A stretch of 64,000 nt of DNA from DATBGO01 sp050011895 (GTDB lineage: Bacteria > Actinomycetota > Actinomycetes > Streptosporangiales > Streptosporangiaceae). Below the pieces are notes generated by a model that was not told the origin of the DNA, searched no databases, and saw only the letters and a program-made list of their open reading frames with translations. Below, one piece after another: positions 1 through 9,077 of this stretch. Both the position numbers and the translations under genes were made by a program. Numbering within the stretch: position 1 is the stretch's first letter; the number at the start of each line of letters is the position of its first letter. The stretch lies in NCBI GenBank assembly GCA_050011895.1, contig JBEKIF010000007.1, forward strand, positions 44,373 to 108,372, in the 5' to 3' direction.

Positions 1-1208
1 TCGAGATGACCGAACCAGCGTGCCGCGATGTCGACATCCTTGTCGCCGCGCCCGGAGAGGTTCACCAGCAGCAGGGCCTCAGCGCCGAGTTCGGCGCCCA
101 GCTGCAGCGCGCCGGCCAGCGCGTGCGCGGACTCGATGGCCGGGATGATCCCCTCGGTCCGGCAGAGCAGGGCGAACGCGTCCATTGCCGCGGCGTCGGT
201 GATGGCGCGGTAACTCGCCCGGCCGGTCTCGGCCAGCCAGGAATGCTCAGGCCCGACGCCTGGGTAGTCGAGCCCCGCGGAGATCGAGTGCGTGTCGAGG
301 GTCTGGCCGTCGGCGTCCTGCAGGAGGTAGGTCCGCATCCCGTGGATCACCCCGGCGGAGCCGCCGGCCAGCGTGGCCGCGTGCCTGCCGGTGGCCAGCC
401 CGTCGCCGCCTGCTTCGCAGCCGATCAGGCGCACGCCCTGGTCGGGGATGAAGGCGTGGAACACCCCGATCGCGTTCGACCCGCCGCCCACGCAGGCGAT
501 CACGGCGTCGGGCAGGCGGCCCGTCGCCGTGATCACCTGCTGCCTGGCTTCAACGCCGATGACCCGTTGAAAATCCCGCACCATAACGGGGAACGGGTGC
601 GGGCCCATCACCGAGCCGATGCAGTAGTGGGTGGTCTCAACACTGCTCACCCAGTCCCGGAAGGTCGCGTTGATCGCGTCCTTGAGGGTCGCGCTGCCGG
701 TCCGCACCGGGACAACCTGGGCGCCCAGCATGCGCATCCTGGCCACATTCAGGGCCTGCCGCCTGGTGTCGACCTCGCCCATGTACACGACACAGTCCAG
801 GCCGAGCAGCGCGCAGGCGGTCGCGGTGGCCACGCCATGCTGGCCAGCGCCGGTTTCCGCGATCACCCGGGTCTTGCCCATCCGCCTGCTGAGCAGCGCC
901 TGGCCGATGACATTATTGATCTTGTGCGAGCCGGTGTGCGCGAGGTCCTCGCGCTTGAGGAAGACGCGGCAGCCCCCCGCGGCGGCGGCGAACGAGGGAA
1001 CCTCGGTGAGCAGCGTCGGCCGGCCGACGTAGTCGCGCAGCAGCGCGCCGAGTTCGGCCTGGAAGCCTGGGTCTGACCTGGCCTCGACGTAGGCGGCCGC
1101 GAGCTCGTCGAGCGCCGCCATCAATGCCTCCGGCGCAAACCGCCCCCCGAACCGGCCGAAATGCCCGGACGAATCGGGGACCGGCTCCGATGCCGCTACG
1201 GCGCTCAC
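1..1208 (-). CDS. trpB: Tryptophan synthase beta chain, 3' end cut by window edge
   Basis: Condenses indole with L-serine to make tryptophan, using PLP, as part of the TrpAB complex. The reading frame starts with GTG at 1208, overlapping the trpC stop as GTGA, and stays open to base 1, so about 402 residues are visible and the stop lies outside. The N-terminus carries the family-typical HFGRFGGRFAPEALM segment. The PLP-lysine motif KREDLAHTGSHKINN is visible around 940-985, and the phosphate-binding GGGSNAIG loop is encoded near 475-500. trpA would be expected just beyond the edge. Identification is firm. Confidence 0.95.
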   Translation of the reverse strand, partial: MSAVAASEPVPDSSGHFGRFGGRFAPEALMAALDELAAAYVEARSDPGFQAELGALLRDYVGRPTLLTEVPSFAAAAGGCRVFLKREDLAHTGSHKINNVIGQALLSRRMGKTRVIAETGAGQHGVATATACALLGLDCVVYMGEVDTRRQALNVARMRMLGAQVVPVRTGSATLKDAINATFRDWVSSVETTHYCIGSVMGPHPFPVMVRDFQRVIGVEARQQVITATGRLPDAVIACVGGGSNAIGVFHAFIPDQGVRLIGCEAGGDGLATGRHAATLAGGSAGVIHGMRTYLLQDADGQTLDTHSISAGLDYPGVGPEHSWLAETGRASYRAITDAAAMDAFALLCRTEGIIPAIESAHALAGALQLGAELGAEALLLVNLSGRGDKDVDIAARWFGHL

Positions 1209-2014
1209 CCGCGGTCGCCGCGCAGCGCCGGATGGGATCCCGCGGTGACCAGGTCGGCAACGGCCGATCGCGGGTCCTTGCCGGTCACCAGGCTCTCGCC
1301 GACGAGCACCGCGTCGGCTCCGGCGGCGGCGTAGGCGAGCAGGTCATGCGGGCCGCGCACGCCGGACTCGGCGACCTTGACGATCCCGTCAGGGATCCGC
1401 GGGGCGAGCCGGCCGAAAACGCCGCGGTCCACCTTGAGCGTCGCCAGGTTCCGCGCGTTGACGCCGACGACCCTGGCGCCGGACTCGACGGCCCGGTCAA
1501 GCTCGGCTTCGGTGTGCACCTCGACCAGCGGGACCATGCCGATCGATACGGCCCGCTCCACCAGGGACACCAGCGCGTTCTGCTCCAGCGCGGCGACGAT
1601 CAGCAGCACCATGTCCGCGCCGCGCGACCTGGCCTCCCAGAGCTGGTAGGAGCTGATGACGAAGTCCTTGCGCAGCAGCGGGACGCCGACCGCCTCGCGC
1701 ACGGCGGCCAGGTCCTCCAGGCTGCCGCCGAAGCGGCGCGGCTCGGTCAGGACGCTGATCACCCGGGCGCCGCCTGCCTCGTAATCCATGGCCAGGGTCG
1801 CCGGATCGGCGATCGCGGCGAGTGCGCCCTTCGACGGGCTGGCGCGCTTGACCTCCGCGATCACGGCCACGTCATCGCCGCCGAGCGCGGCCAGCGCATC
1901 GCGCGGCGAGGGCTGCCCGCTAGCGACTTCTTTCAGCCGGTCCAGCGGGACGATCCGCTGCCGTGCCGCAAGGTCGGCACGCACTCCCTCGAGGATCTCG
2001 TCGAGCACGCTCAC
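1205..2014 (-). CDS. trpC: Indole-3-glycerol phosphate synthase
   Basis: Closes the indole ring in tryptophan synthesis (CdRP to indole-3-glycerol phosphate). The 269 residues match a monofunctional TrpC beta/alpha barrel. Visible family motifs are EVKRASPSKG (catalytic lysine and phosphate site), LLRKDFVI, GVNARNL and VAESGV, in the correct order. It starts with GTG at 2014 behind a GGGGGCGG Shine-Dalgarno-like run. The stop overlaps the trpB start by 4 bp, implying coupled translation. The 215 bp upstream (2015-2229) show no gene, no leader peptide with clustered Trp codons and no obvious attenuator. Confidence 0.95.
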   Translation of the reverse strand: MSVLDEILEGVRADLAARQRIVPLDRLKEVASGQPSPRDALAALGGDDVAVIAEVKRASPSKGALAAIADPATLAMDYEAGGARVISVLTEPRRFGGSLEDLAAVREAVGVPLLRKDFVISSYQLWEARSRGADMVLLIVAALEQNALVSLVERAVSIGMVPLVEVHTEAELDRAVESGARVVGVNARNLATLKVDRGVFGRLAPRIPDGIVKVAESGVRGPHDLLAYAAAGADAVLVGESLVTGKDPRSAVADLVTAGSHPALRGDRG

Positions 2015-2229
2015 GCGGTTCTGCCGCCCCCTCGGGTGGGATGCATTGCGCTCCCGATCGTATCCAGCGCGCTACACCGCGCCCGAGGGACCCCCGCCAA
2101 CCGCCGTCCCTGCATAACCCGGATCGGCCCGCCACGGGCGCGCCGCGAAGACCCGCGCCACCGCGGGACGCAGCGCTGCGGCCCAGGTAAGCAGCAGCAC
2201 GGGCCAGGTAAGGAGAGGCGGTCGTGCTG

Positions 2230-2949
2230 TCAGCCGACGGTTGGGTCGTCGCCCCTGCTGAGCGATTCCCAGATGGTCGCGGCATCGCCGCCGGGCCGCT
2301 TGCGGGGCCTGGCCTCGGCAGTGACGGGCGTCCCGGCTGCTGCGGGCCGGTCGAATCGACTCGACATCACCGGCAGCTGGCCGGCCCGCCAGACCACCAC
2401 CACTCCCGCCGCGACCACGGCCGCAGCCCCGGCCAGCGCGAGGCCATGCCAGGGAAACGCGGCGAAAACCACCTGCCCGGGCAGGCCCGTGACCGGTACC
2501 GCACCGCCGGTGCCGCTAGGTGCCGCGCCCGCCGTCACCGAGCCCGCCGCCGCGCCGGCTGCCGCGCTCCCCGATCCCGCGCCGGCTGCCGCGGTGGCCA
2601 GCACGTTGGCAGCCGAGATACCCGTCCCGACGGCCGCGGCGATGCCCGCGCCGAACCCGGCCAGCAGGACTCCGGTGATCCTGCGCAGTGCCCGCCGGGT
2701 GGCGACCACGGCCGCCAGGCTGGCCAGGGCCGCGACGGCGAGCGCGTCAGCCGCGGGGACAAGCTCCTGGCCGGTCTCCGTCACCACGCCGGGCGGGAGC
2801 GGCCTGGGCGCGGCGGTGTGCACCTCCGCCCAGCCCTGCCGCGTCGCCAGGAAGACCAGTCCGGCCCCGGCCGCGCCGAGCAGCAGCACGATCGCCAGTT
2901 CCCGGCGCGGCCGGCGGTAGCGTGAGCGGGCAGTGGAGTCGTCAGTCAT
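2230..2949 (-). CDS. Trp-region conserved membrane protein (Trp_oprn_chp family)
   Basis: A membrane protein of unknown function that in actinobacteria usually lies between trpE and trpC. It has about 239 residues. Hydrophobic segments follow a basic N-terminus (ELAIVLLLGAAGAGLVFLA), then come two in the middle (the second around GVLLAGFGAGIAAAVGTG) and one near the C-terminus (GLALAGAAAVVAAGVVVVW). The segment before the last helix is Ala/Gly-rich. ATG at 2949 is preferred, overlapping the upstream phosphoesterase gene by 8 bp; an in-frame start at 2961 would give four more residues. trpE is not next to it here, because a phosphoesterase gene occupies that place. Family assignment rests on the context plus the TM layout. 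Confidence 0.8.
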   Translation of the reverse strand: MTDDSTARSRYRRPRRELAIVLLLGAAGAGLVFLATRQGWAEVHTAAPRPLPPGVVTETGQELVPAADALAVAALASLAAVVATRRALRRITGVLLAGFGAGIAAAVGTGISAANVLATAAAGAGSGSAAAGAAAGSVTAGAAPSGTGGAVPVTGLPGQVVFAAFPWHGLALAGAAAVVAAGVVVVWRAGQLPVMSSRFDRPAAAGTPVTAEARPRKRPGGDAATIWESLSRGDDPTVG

Positions 2950-4684
2950 TGGCGCCAGCATAGGCTGCCGCGGGCCGGCCGTTCCTGCGCCGGTGGCGGC
3001 CCCCCGCGTCCGTCCCGCTTGCTAACCGTGCGGTCACCCGGTCGAGCCGGAAAGGCGGCACCATCCGCAGCTCCACGTTGCGGTCGGCGACCGCGCCGGA
3101 CAGGCCCGAGCCGACCCCGCCGTAGGGCACATTGGCGGCGAGTTCCCGGTGCAGCGAGGCGAGGTCGTCGATGGTCTCCAGGGACCGGGGCGCGACCGGC
3201 GTGTCGTGGTCGACCATGGTGCAGACAATGGACAGGTACCCGCCGGAGTCGATGAGCTCGATCAGCCGGGCCTGACAGGGCCAGTCGACGATGGAGCATG
3301 TGGTGACTTCCCAGAACCCGCGGGTGCGGTGATCCCGGTCACGACGTGGCCTGATGGCGTTGGTGTGCGTGTGGCCGTTGAGCCACAGCACCACGTTGGG
3401 GAAGCGGTGCAGCTGCGCGAGCAGCTCGTCGGAGCCCAGTAGCGGGCCCCCGGCTGCCCGGGCGGCGGTCCGGCCCGCGCTGATGATGGTGTCGGTCCCG
3501 TGGTGGGAGAAGAGGACGACCAGGCGGTCATCATGGCCGGTGCGGATCTCGCGCCCGTCCGGCCCGCGGTAGGCAGCGTGCACCTCGGCCAGCCGCGCTT
3601 CAAGCCACCGTGCTTGCTCGGCATCGATGGATCCGGCCGCGCCCCCGGTGGCGCAGTTGGTGTCCAGCGCGATGAACCTGGCCGCCGGGGTGTCGTGGAC
3701 GTAGTAAGCCGTGCCGTCAAGCCGGTTCTGCTCGGTGAATCCGTGCCCGAACGGGCGCGACCCTGGCCGGAAGTGCGCCTCGGCAAACTCCCGCCTCGTG
3801 ATCGCCCGGCGGCTGGGATCAGCGGTGATCTGGATGGCCGGGCCGGCCATGAACGCCTCGGGCCGCTCGGTGAACAGGTCCAGCGCGAGATCATGGTCAA
3901 AGTCAGCGGGCAGGCGCAGCGGTTTCCGGCTGCCGACGAGGGCATCGGCCAGGTCGTCGGTCACCGCCCCGACGCCCTGGTTGAGGGCCTCGTGATTGCC
4001 AAAGCAGGATAGCCAGGGGATGCGCAGCCCGGTGGCGGAGAACTCCCGCAGCGCTCGCTGCAGCAGCCCGGGGTGATGCGGGAAGCCGAACTCGCTCCGG
4101 AAGATGTCGTGGCCGTTCAGGCCCGGGCCGTCCGGCCGCCAGAAGATGTCATCGGGCCAGTCCTGCGCCTGGACCCCCTCATAGCCAGGCCCGCCCGAGT
4201 CCGGCCGCACCAGGCCGCCGTCGAACAGGGTGAGGAAGTTCTGCATCTCGTTCCACTGGGCGTTGTCGATCGCATCACCCGTCGTCACCGCCAGCTGCGG
4301 CGGAAGTCCGGTGGCCGGGCCGCGCACCGCGTTCAGGGTGCGCAGGGTCGCGTCGACCGCATGCGCGGTGAGCGCCTCCTGAGGACGCTGCACCGGCACG
4401 ATCTTGGAGTATCTCGGATCGGCGAAGTGCCGGTTCAGGAACTCGAACCTGGTCGGCGACTGCACGTCAGCGAGCTGCAGGTCGGTGACGTGCACCAGGC
4501 AGAGCAGCGGGCGCCCGGCCTGCGGCCGGCGGCCGGGATCAGGCTCGCCGAAGTCCTCGCGGACCAGATGCGGCTCGCCGTCGGTGATCTCGACGGCCCG
4601 GTAGGGCCCGCTGCCTCCGCTGCGGAGCACCCCGCCGTGCCCCAGGCGGCGGTCGATGGTCAGCGGCGGCCGTCGCTCGCCCAC
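2942..4684 (-). CDS. Calcineurin-like metallophosphoesterase (resembles PPA1498-type family)
   Basis: Predicted binuclear-metal phosphoesterase of 580 residues. The metallophosphoesterase motifs appear in order: HVTDLQLAD (D-x-H variant block), TGDAIDNAQWNEM (GDxxDN), CFGNHEALN (GNHD/E), LFSHHGTD and LNGHTHTN (GHxH). The substrate is not evident. No signal peptide is seen, so a cytoplasmic location is likely. It sits 7 bp downstream of an ABC-importer ATPase gene and overlaps the next membrane protein gene. This suggests that an imported phosphate ester or phosphonate is its substrate, which is inference only. The length is greater than that of simple phosphodiesterases, because of an N-terminal and an inter-motif extension. 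Confidence 0.85.
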   Translation of the reverse strand: MGERRPPLTIDRRLGHGGVLRSGGSGPYRAVEITDGEPHLVREDFGEPDPGRRPQAGRPLLCLVHVTDLQLADVQSPTRFEFLNRHFADPRYSKIVPVQRPQEALTAHAVDATLRTLNAVRGPATGLPPQLAVTTGDAIDNAQWNEMQNFLTLFDGGLVRPDSGGPGYEGVQAQDWPDDIFWRPDGPGLNGHDIFRSEFGFPHHPGLLQRALREFSATGLRIPWLSCFGNHEALNQGVGAVTDDLADALVGSRKPLRLPADFDHDLALDLFTERPEAFMAGPAIQITADPSRRAITRREFAEAHFRPGSRPFGHGFTEQNRLDGTAYYVHDTPAARFIALDTNCATGGAAGSIDAEQARWLEARLAEVHAAYRGPDGREIRTGHDDRLVVLFSHHGTDTIISAGRTAARAAGGPLLGSDELLAQLHRFPNVVLWLNGHTHTNAIRPRRDRDHRTRGFWEVTTCSIVDWPCQARLIELIDSGGYLSIVCTMVDHDTPVAPRSLETIDDLASLHRELAANVPYGGVGSGLSGAVADRNVELRMVPPFRLDRVTARLASGTDAGGRHRRRNGRPAAAYAGAND

Positions 4685-4691
4685 GGGCGGC

Positions 4692-5801
4692 TCACTCCTC
4701 GCTCACGGCCGGCGCATCGACGGCCACGAGCACTGGGTCCGGGCGGATCATCAGGGCGACCCGGCTGCCCGCCGGGAGCGCTGTCGCGTCCGAGGTGGAG
4801 AGCTGCGCGAGGATCGTGGTGTCGCCGAGGTCGACGGTGACGCGGCTGGTCGCGCCGAGGAAGGTCGAGGCGATCACCGTGCCGACCAGCGGCCCGGACT
4901 CGCCCGAGCTATCCGACGCAAGCGTGACAGCCTCGGGCCTGACCAGCGCCGTCACCGGCCCGGCCGGCGTCGAGCGGTCCACCAGCGGCAGGTCGCGCCC
5001 GCGCACCGTCACGGTCCCCCCGCTGACCGTGCCAGCGAGCCGGTTGGTGAGGCCGACGAACTCCGCGACGAACGCCGTCGCCGGTCGCGAGTAGACCTCG
5101 GTGGGCGACGCGAGCTGCTCGATGCGGCCCTCCCGCATCACGCCCACCCGGTCCGCGATGGCCAGCGCCTCCTCCTGATCGTGGGTGACGAACAGGGTGG
5201 TGATGCCCACCTCAAGCTGGATCCGGCGGATCTGGTCCCGCAGCTGCGCCCGGACTTTGGCATCCAGTGCCGACAGCGGCTCGTCGAGCAGCAGCACCTG
5301 GGGCTCGATGGCCAGCGCACGGGCCAGGGCGACCCGCTGCTGCTGCCCGCCGGAGATCTGGTGCGGGTACCTGTCGGCCTGCGTGGACAGGCCGACAAGC
5401 TCGAGCATCTCAATCGCCCGCTGGTCCCGCTTGGCTGCGTGCACCCGGCGCAGCCGTAGCCCGAAGGCCACATTCTGCCGGACTGTCAGGTGCGGGAACA
5501 GGGAATACGCCTGGAACACCATTCCCATGTCGCGCTTGCTGGCCGGCAGGTGTGTCATGTCCTGCCCGGCCACGGTGATCTGGCCCGCGTCGGCGTCCTC
5601 AAGGCCGGCCAGCAGCCGCAACGTAGTGGTCTTGCCGCAGCCCGACGGGCCGAGCAGGGCGATCAGCTCGCCGGGCCCGATGGTCAGGTCGAGACCGTCC
5701 AGCGCGACGACCGGTCCGTACACGCGGCGCAGTCCCGCCAGCTGTACCGCGACGGCGGTCCTGCCCTCGCCGTCCTGCGTTCTGGTCAACGGTGAAGTCA
5801 C
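4692..5801 (-). CDS. ABC importer ATPase with TOBE domain (PotA/FbpC/PhnT-like)
   Basis: Energises uptake by the two permeases encoded directly upstream. It has 369 residues: an N-terminal ATPase with Walker A GPSGCGKTT (about residues 50-58), Q-loop MVFQAYSLFPHLT, signature ISGGQQQRVALARAL, Walker B VLLLDEPLSALD and switch His in FVTHDQEEAL. A beta-rich TOBE-like C-terminal third follows (VTALVRPEAVTLA and GTVIASTFLG segments). This architecture is shared by spermidine, ferric-iron and 2-aminoethylphosphonate importers, so the substrate cannot be assigned from this subunit. It lies 10 bp after the permease stop. Confidence 0.92.
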   Translation of the reverse strand: MTSPLTRTQDGEGRTAVAVQLAGLRRVYGPVVALDGLDLTIGPGELIALLGPSGCGKTTTLRLLAGLEDADAGQITVAGQDMTHLPASKRDMGMVFQAYSLFPHLTVRQNVAFGLRLRRVHAAKRDQRAIEMLELVGLSTQADRYPHQISGGQQQRVALARALAIEPQVLLLDEPLSALDAKVRAQLRDQIRRIQLEVGITTLFVTHDQEEALAIADRVGVMREGRIEQLASPTEVYSRPATAFVAEFVGLTNRLAGTVSGGTVTVRGRDLPLVDRSTPAGPVTALVRPEAVTLASDSSGESGPLVGTVIASTFLGATSRVTVDLGDTTILAQLSTSDATALPAGSRVALMIRPDPVLVAVDAPAVSEE

Positions 5802-5811
5802 GTGCGGTACC

Positions 5812-6666
5812 TCATCCCCGGGCGCGGCGGCGGCCGACGTAGGACAGGATCAGAAGCAAGACAAAGGCGAAGATCAGCGCGCCAAGAGAGGTAGAGAAGA
5901 TCACCGCGGCATTCGGCGTGGCCCGGCTGATGAAATACAGGTTCACCTGCAGGTTGTTGTAGAGCAGGAGATAGGCAATGGTGAACTCGCCCAGCACCAG
6001 CGCCGAGGTCAGCAGCATGGCGTTCAGGATGGCCTGCCGCATATTCGGCGCGATCACCCGGACGATTACGGTGAACCAGTTCGCCCCGAGACTGCGGGCA
6101 GCCTCCGACAGGGTCGTGACATCCATCGCGCCCAGCCCGGCGGAGAGCGCCCGGTAGGCGTAGGGCAGCGCCAGGATCACGTAGGCCCAGAAAAGCTGGA
6201 GCGCTGACAGCTGGTAATGCCTGATGAAGTTGTAGATCGGGGCGAGGCCGACCACCAGCACGATTGCGGGAATGGTGAGCGGCAGCAGGCAGAGGAATTC
6301 AAAGACCCGGCCGATCCATTGCACCCGCAGCTGGATCCATATCATCGTCGGTACCAGCAGCACCAGTACGACCCCGCTGGTGATGACCGCCAGTTCCAGG
6401 GTGATCTCGACGGAACTCAGCAGCGGGGGCGGGCCTGGGTAGGACACAATCTGCTTCCAGGCCGCCACTGACCACGTGCCGAGCTGGCTGCCTTCCAGGG
6501 AGAACCTTGCCGTCGCCAGCAGCGGCAGGATGAAGAAGAGCCCGAACGCCGTAAAGACCAGGTAGCGGAACAGGTTCAGCCGCCTGCGCCTGCCGGCCTG
6601 CATGCCGCGACGGCCCTTGGCCGGGGCGGTCAGCGACGACTCGCCCAGCGACGTTACCGCAGCCAT
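5812..6666 (-). CDS. ABC importer inner-membrane permease (second)
   Basis: A 284-residue MetI-type permease. It begins with a basic cytoplasmic N-terminus, then TM1 (YLVFTAFGLFFILPLL) and about five further hydrophobic segments. The coupling-loop EAA motif is visible as EAARSLGANWFTVIVRVIAPN. Its start ATG (6666) overlaps the preceding permease gene by 13 bp, so the two are translated together. With its partner it forms the membrane channel of the binding-protein-dependent importer in this operon. Confidence 0.9.
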   Translation of the reverse strand: MAAVTSLGESSLTAPAKGRRGMQAGRRRRLNLFRYLVFTAFGLFFILPLLATARFSLEGSQLGTWSVAAWKQIVSYPGPPPLLSSVEITLELAVITSGVVLVLLVPTMIWIQLRVQWIGRVFEFLCLLPLTIPAIVLVVGLAPIYNFIRHYQLSALQLFWAYVILALPYAYRALSAGLGAMDVTTLSEAARSLGANWFTVIVRVIAPNMRQAILNAMLLTSALVLGEFTIAYLLLYNNLQVNLYFISRATPNAAVIFSTSLGALIFAFVLLLILSYVGRRRARG

Positions 6667-7520
6667 CGTGCCGCCCTGCGCTGCAGCAAGACATACCCCG
6701 TCATGACGATGACCACCATGATCACCATGCCCAGGGCGAGCACGGCGGACTCATTGGCATTGGCCAGCCCGACCTCGCTGCTGAGCGCGATGCTGATCTG
6801 CTGCGGCACGGTATACGCGATCTGATTCTCCCAGGCCCAGATCGTCGCGAACGCCGACAGCCCGTTGGCGAACAACAGCAGCGTCGCGCCGAGGAACGCC
6901 GGTGCCAGCAACGGGCCCCCGACGTGCAGCCAGTACTGCCACGCCGATCCGCCCAGATTCTCGCAAGCCTCGCGCCACTGGACCTTAAGCCCGTCGATCG
7001 CGGGCATGAAGACCAGGACCATCAGCGGGATCTGGAAGTACACGTAGATCAGCCCGATGCCCTGCGGGAAGTCATAAAACCAGCTCGCGTGCAGCAGCAA
7101 GCCGGTGGGGCCGACCGTGGCGAGGAACGCGAAGGCCAGCGTGACCCCGCCGAACTGGGCGAGCACACCGGAAGCAGCCAGGTAGAGCCGGCGCACCACG
7201 CCGTCCGGGTTCCCTGACGCCACGGCGTATGCCAGGATCGCGCCGAGGACGGCGCCGATCACCGACGTCACCGCGGCCAGCTCGGCAGATCCGACGAAGA
7301 AGCCGCGCACAGTGGAGTCGCCGAGCACCTTGAGGCCGGATAGCGAAAACCCGCCGCTTTGGTTCTGGAACGCGTGAAACAGCACGATCCCGGTCGGCAG
7401 CAGCAGGAAGACCCCGACGTAGCCGAGGAACGGCACGGTGCCGACCCAGGCAGGAAGCGAAAGCCGGCGCCCGGCCCTAACGGGCCGGGCACCGGTCTCA
7501 GTCGTCGTAGCGACGGCCAC
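6654..7520 (-). CDS. ABC importer inner-membrane permease (first)
   Basis: A 288-residue permease of the binding-protein-dependent type. TM1 is VPFLGYVGVFLLLPTGIVLF and about six hydrophobic segments can be counted. The EAA-like loop reads EACENLGGSAWQYWLHVGGP. The gene lies 9 bp downstream of the substrate-binding lipoprotein gene and overlaps the next permease gene. It is a heterodimer partner of the 5812-6666 product. Confidence 0.9.
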   Translation of the reverse strand: MAVATTTETGARPVRAGRRLSLPAWVGTVPFLGYVGVFLLLPTGIVLFHAFQNQSGGFSLSGLKVLGDSTVRGFFVGSAELAAVTSVIGAVLGAILAYAVASGNPDGVVRRLYLAASGVLAQFGGVTLAFAFLATVGPTGLLLHASWFYDFPQGIGLIYVYFQIPLMVLVFMPAIDGLKVQWREACENLGGSAWQYWLHVGGPLLAPAFLGATLLLFANGLSAFATIWAWENQIAYTVPQQISIALSSEVGLANANESAVLALGMVIMVVIVMTGYVLLQRRAARWLR

Positions 7521-7529
7521 GTTTCCTCG

Positions 7530-8651
7530 CTAGCCGATGGCCTTGGCCCAGTTTGCCGACAGGTAACTGGCGGCGTCGGTGTTCTGGGTCTGGGTCAGGA
7601 ACACCGGTGTTCCTGATACCGGCGGCAGCTTCGCGGCGTCCGCCTTGTTGATGGAGCCGTTGGCCGTCATGGCTGGCTGCTCGACCGGCCGTGCGCCGCC
7701 TGCCAGCCAGAGATTCTGCCCGCCGCTGGCGGCCTGGGAGTAGAGGAACTCCTCCCACAGCCGGGCGGCCGCCGGGTGCGGCGCGTTCTTGTTGATGGCC
7801 TGCGAGTAGTAGCCGCCCACGACTGCGTTGGCCGGAACGAACACCTTCCAGTTCGACACTCCCACGTAGCTAGGGAGATTGAGGTAGTCCCAGTTGAACA
7901 CGACCGGGGTCGTGCCCGCTTTGATCGTGGCACCGGTGGCCGATACCGGGGAGAAGTTGCCTGCCTGCTGGAGCTGGTGGAAGAAGTTCACGCCCTTGGC
8001 GATGTCGCCGGGCGTTCCGCCCTCGACAAGGTTCGCCATCATGACCCCGTTGAGCGCCGCGTTGGCCGCCGTCGGGTTCCCGTTCAGCGCGACCGCGTTC
8101 TTGAACTTCGAGCCGAGCAGCTGGCTCATTGAGGTGATCGTCCCGAACTTGGAGGAGTAACCGATGGCCATGTAACCGCCGTAGTCCTCGTACCACAGCC
8201 CGCTGGCGTCCTTCTGGGCGGTCGGGATGTCGGCCCAGGTGCTGACCTTGTACGGCGCGAACAGGTTCGTGTTGACGAGCGCGACGGCCTGTCCGATGTC
8301 CAGTGCGTCGGGCGCCGCGGCAGTACCGTTCTCCTGCTTCACCGCGTTGATCTCGTCCTGGCTGGTGCCAGTCTGGTCCACATCGCTGACCTTGATTCCA
8401 TAGGTCTTCGAGAAAGCCGCAATGATGGCACCGTAGTTCGCCCATGTCGGCGGATCGGCGATGATGTTGAGGGTGCCCTCCGCCTTAGCCGCCGCAATGA
8501 GCTTGCTCATTCCGCCGCCTGCCGAGGCGGAGGTGACCGTGGCCCAGCTGGTCCCGCCGCTGGAGCTTGACGAAGAACCCGACGAGCACCCCGCTGCCAG
8601 CAGCGCCAGGGCGGTGAGCCCGGCGAGCGCAAGTTTATGTGGCGATCTCAC
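7530..8651 (-). CDS. ABC importer solute-binding lipoprotein (family 1, Fe3+/2-AEP/polyamine-like)
   Basis: Extracellular lipid-anchored receptor that delivers the substrate to the permeases. The true start is taken as GTG at 8651, because GGAGG lies 7 bp upstream and the product then begins MRSPHKLALAGLTALALL followed by lipobox LAAGC. Longer in-frame reading upstream lacks a signal. After the Cys comes a Ser/Gly linker, then a periplasmic-binding-protein fold with segments such as GTLNIIADPPTWANYG and LWEEFLYS. It has 373 residues. The ligand is unknown. It is the first gene of a run that continues through the phosphoesterase into trpC-trpB. Confidence 0.9.
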   Translation of the reverse strand: MRSPHKLALAGLTALALLAAGCSSGSSSSSSGGTSWATVTSASAGGGMSKLIAAAKAEGTLNIIADPPTWANYGAIIAAFSKTYGIKVSDVDQTGTSQDEINAVKQENGTAAAPDALDIGQAVALVNTNLFAPYKVSTWADIPTAQKDASGLWYEDYGGYMAIGYSSKFGTITSMSQLLGSKFKNAVALNGNPTAANAALNGVMMANLVEGGTPGDIAKGVNFFHQLQQAGNFSPVSATGATIKAGTTPVVFNWDYLNLPSYVGVSNWKVFVPANAVVGGYYSQAINKNAPHPAAARLWEEFLYSQAASGGQNLWLAGGARPVEQPAMTANGSINKADAAKLPPVSGTPVFLTQTQNTDAASYLSANWAKAIG

Positions 8652-9077
8652 GCGAATGCCTCCTGTTACCTTCCCCATTGCGCCGCGGCCATCCAGCGGA
8701 GCCGCGTGGCACAGCAATTCCAGGAAGTAGGCGGAACCTCCCCGGCAAACCGCATTAGGCGGGCAAATGCCTAAAACGTTTAGCATTCGGTATGCTGGCC
8801 CACCTGCGACGCGGGTGTCAAGGGACGTTACCGAGTTGAAGCCGCCGTCCATCTGTTGTTCATCGGGACAGCTGAGCGCGGCCAGGCGCGGCCAACGGCG
8901 GCGGCTGCAGCCAGGCACGTTCGACCGGCTCAACGGTGGCGCTGCGGTCGTCAGCCGGGCCAGGCTGGAGCAGCCGCATCAGCAGGGCGCGGCCCATCGC
9001 GCGGTGCTCCGCGGGGCGGCCTACGCTGTGTCCGGTAGTCCCTGTCCCGCGACATTTGAGCCAGCAACGGAGGCCTG
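8652..9077. promoter_or_regulatory. Divergent intergenic region, importer operon versus ppgK
   Basis: 426 bp without a gene. It must hold the promoters of the minus-strand importer operon and of plus-strand ppgK. The part near 8740-8830 is relatively AT-rich and contains the dyad listed separately. ppgK has a clear GGAGG at 9069-9073. No small ORF with convincing coding character was found. Confidence 0.6.
8766..8787. promoter_or_regulatory. Imperfect palindrome resembling a LacI-family operator
   Basis: A 22-bp dyad with arms AATGC/GCATT and inner arms TAAA/TTTA around a central CG, broken by one extra C on the left side. A CTAAAACGTTTAG core with central CG is typical of LacI/GalR-type operators. 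It lies 115 bp upstream of the binding-protein start, where it could control the importer operon or ppgK. No LacI-type regulator is encoded in the window, so the assignment is tentative. Confidence 0.4.

Noticed and set aside
2015..2229. trp attenuator or leader peptide before trpC
   Set aside because: No short ORF with tandem Trp codons and no convincing alternative hairpins were seen.
1124..2925. Large plus-strand frames opposite trpC and the trp-region membrane protein
   Set aside because: They are antisense shadows of well-identified minus-strand genes, with Arg/Pro/His-rich composition and no family motifs.
8652..8933. Longer N-terminus for the solute-binding protein
   Set aside because: It would bury the signal peptide. 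The GTG at 8651 with GGAGG and lipobox explains the start.
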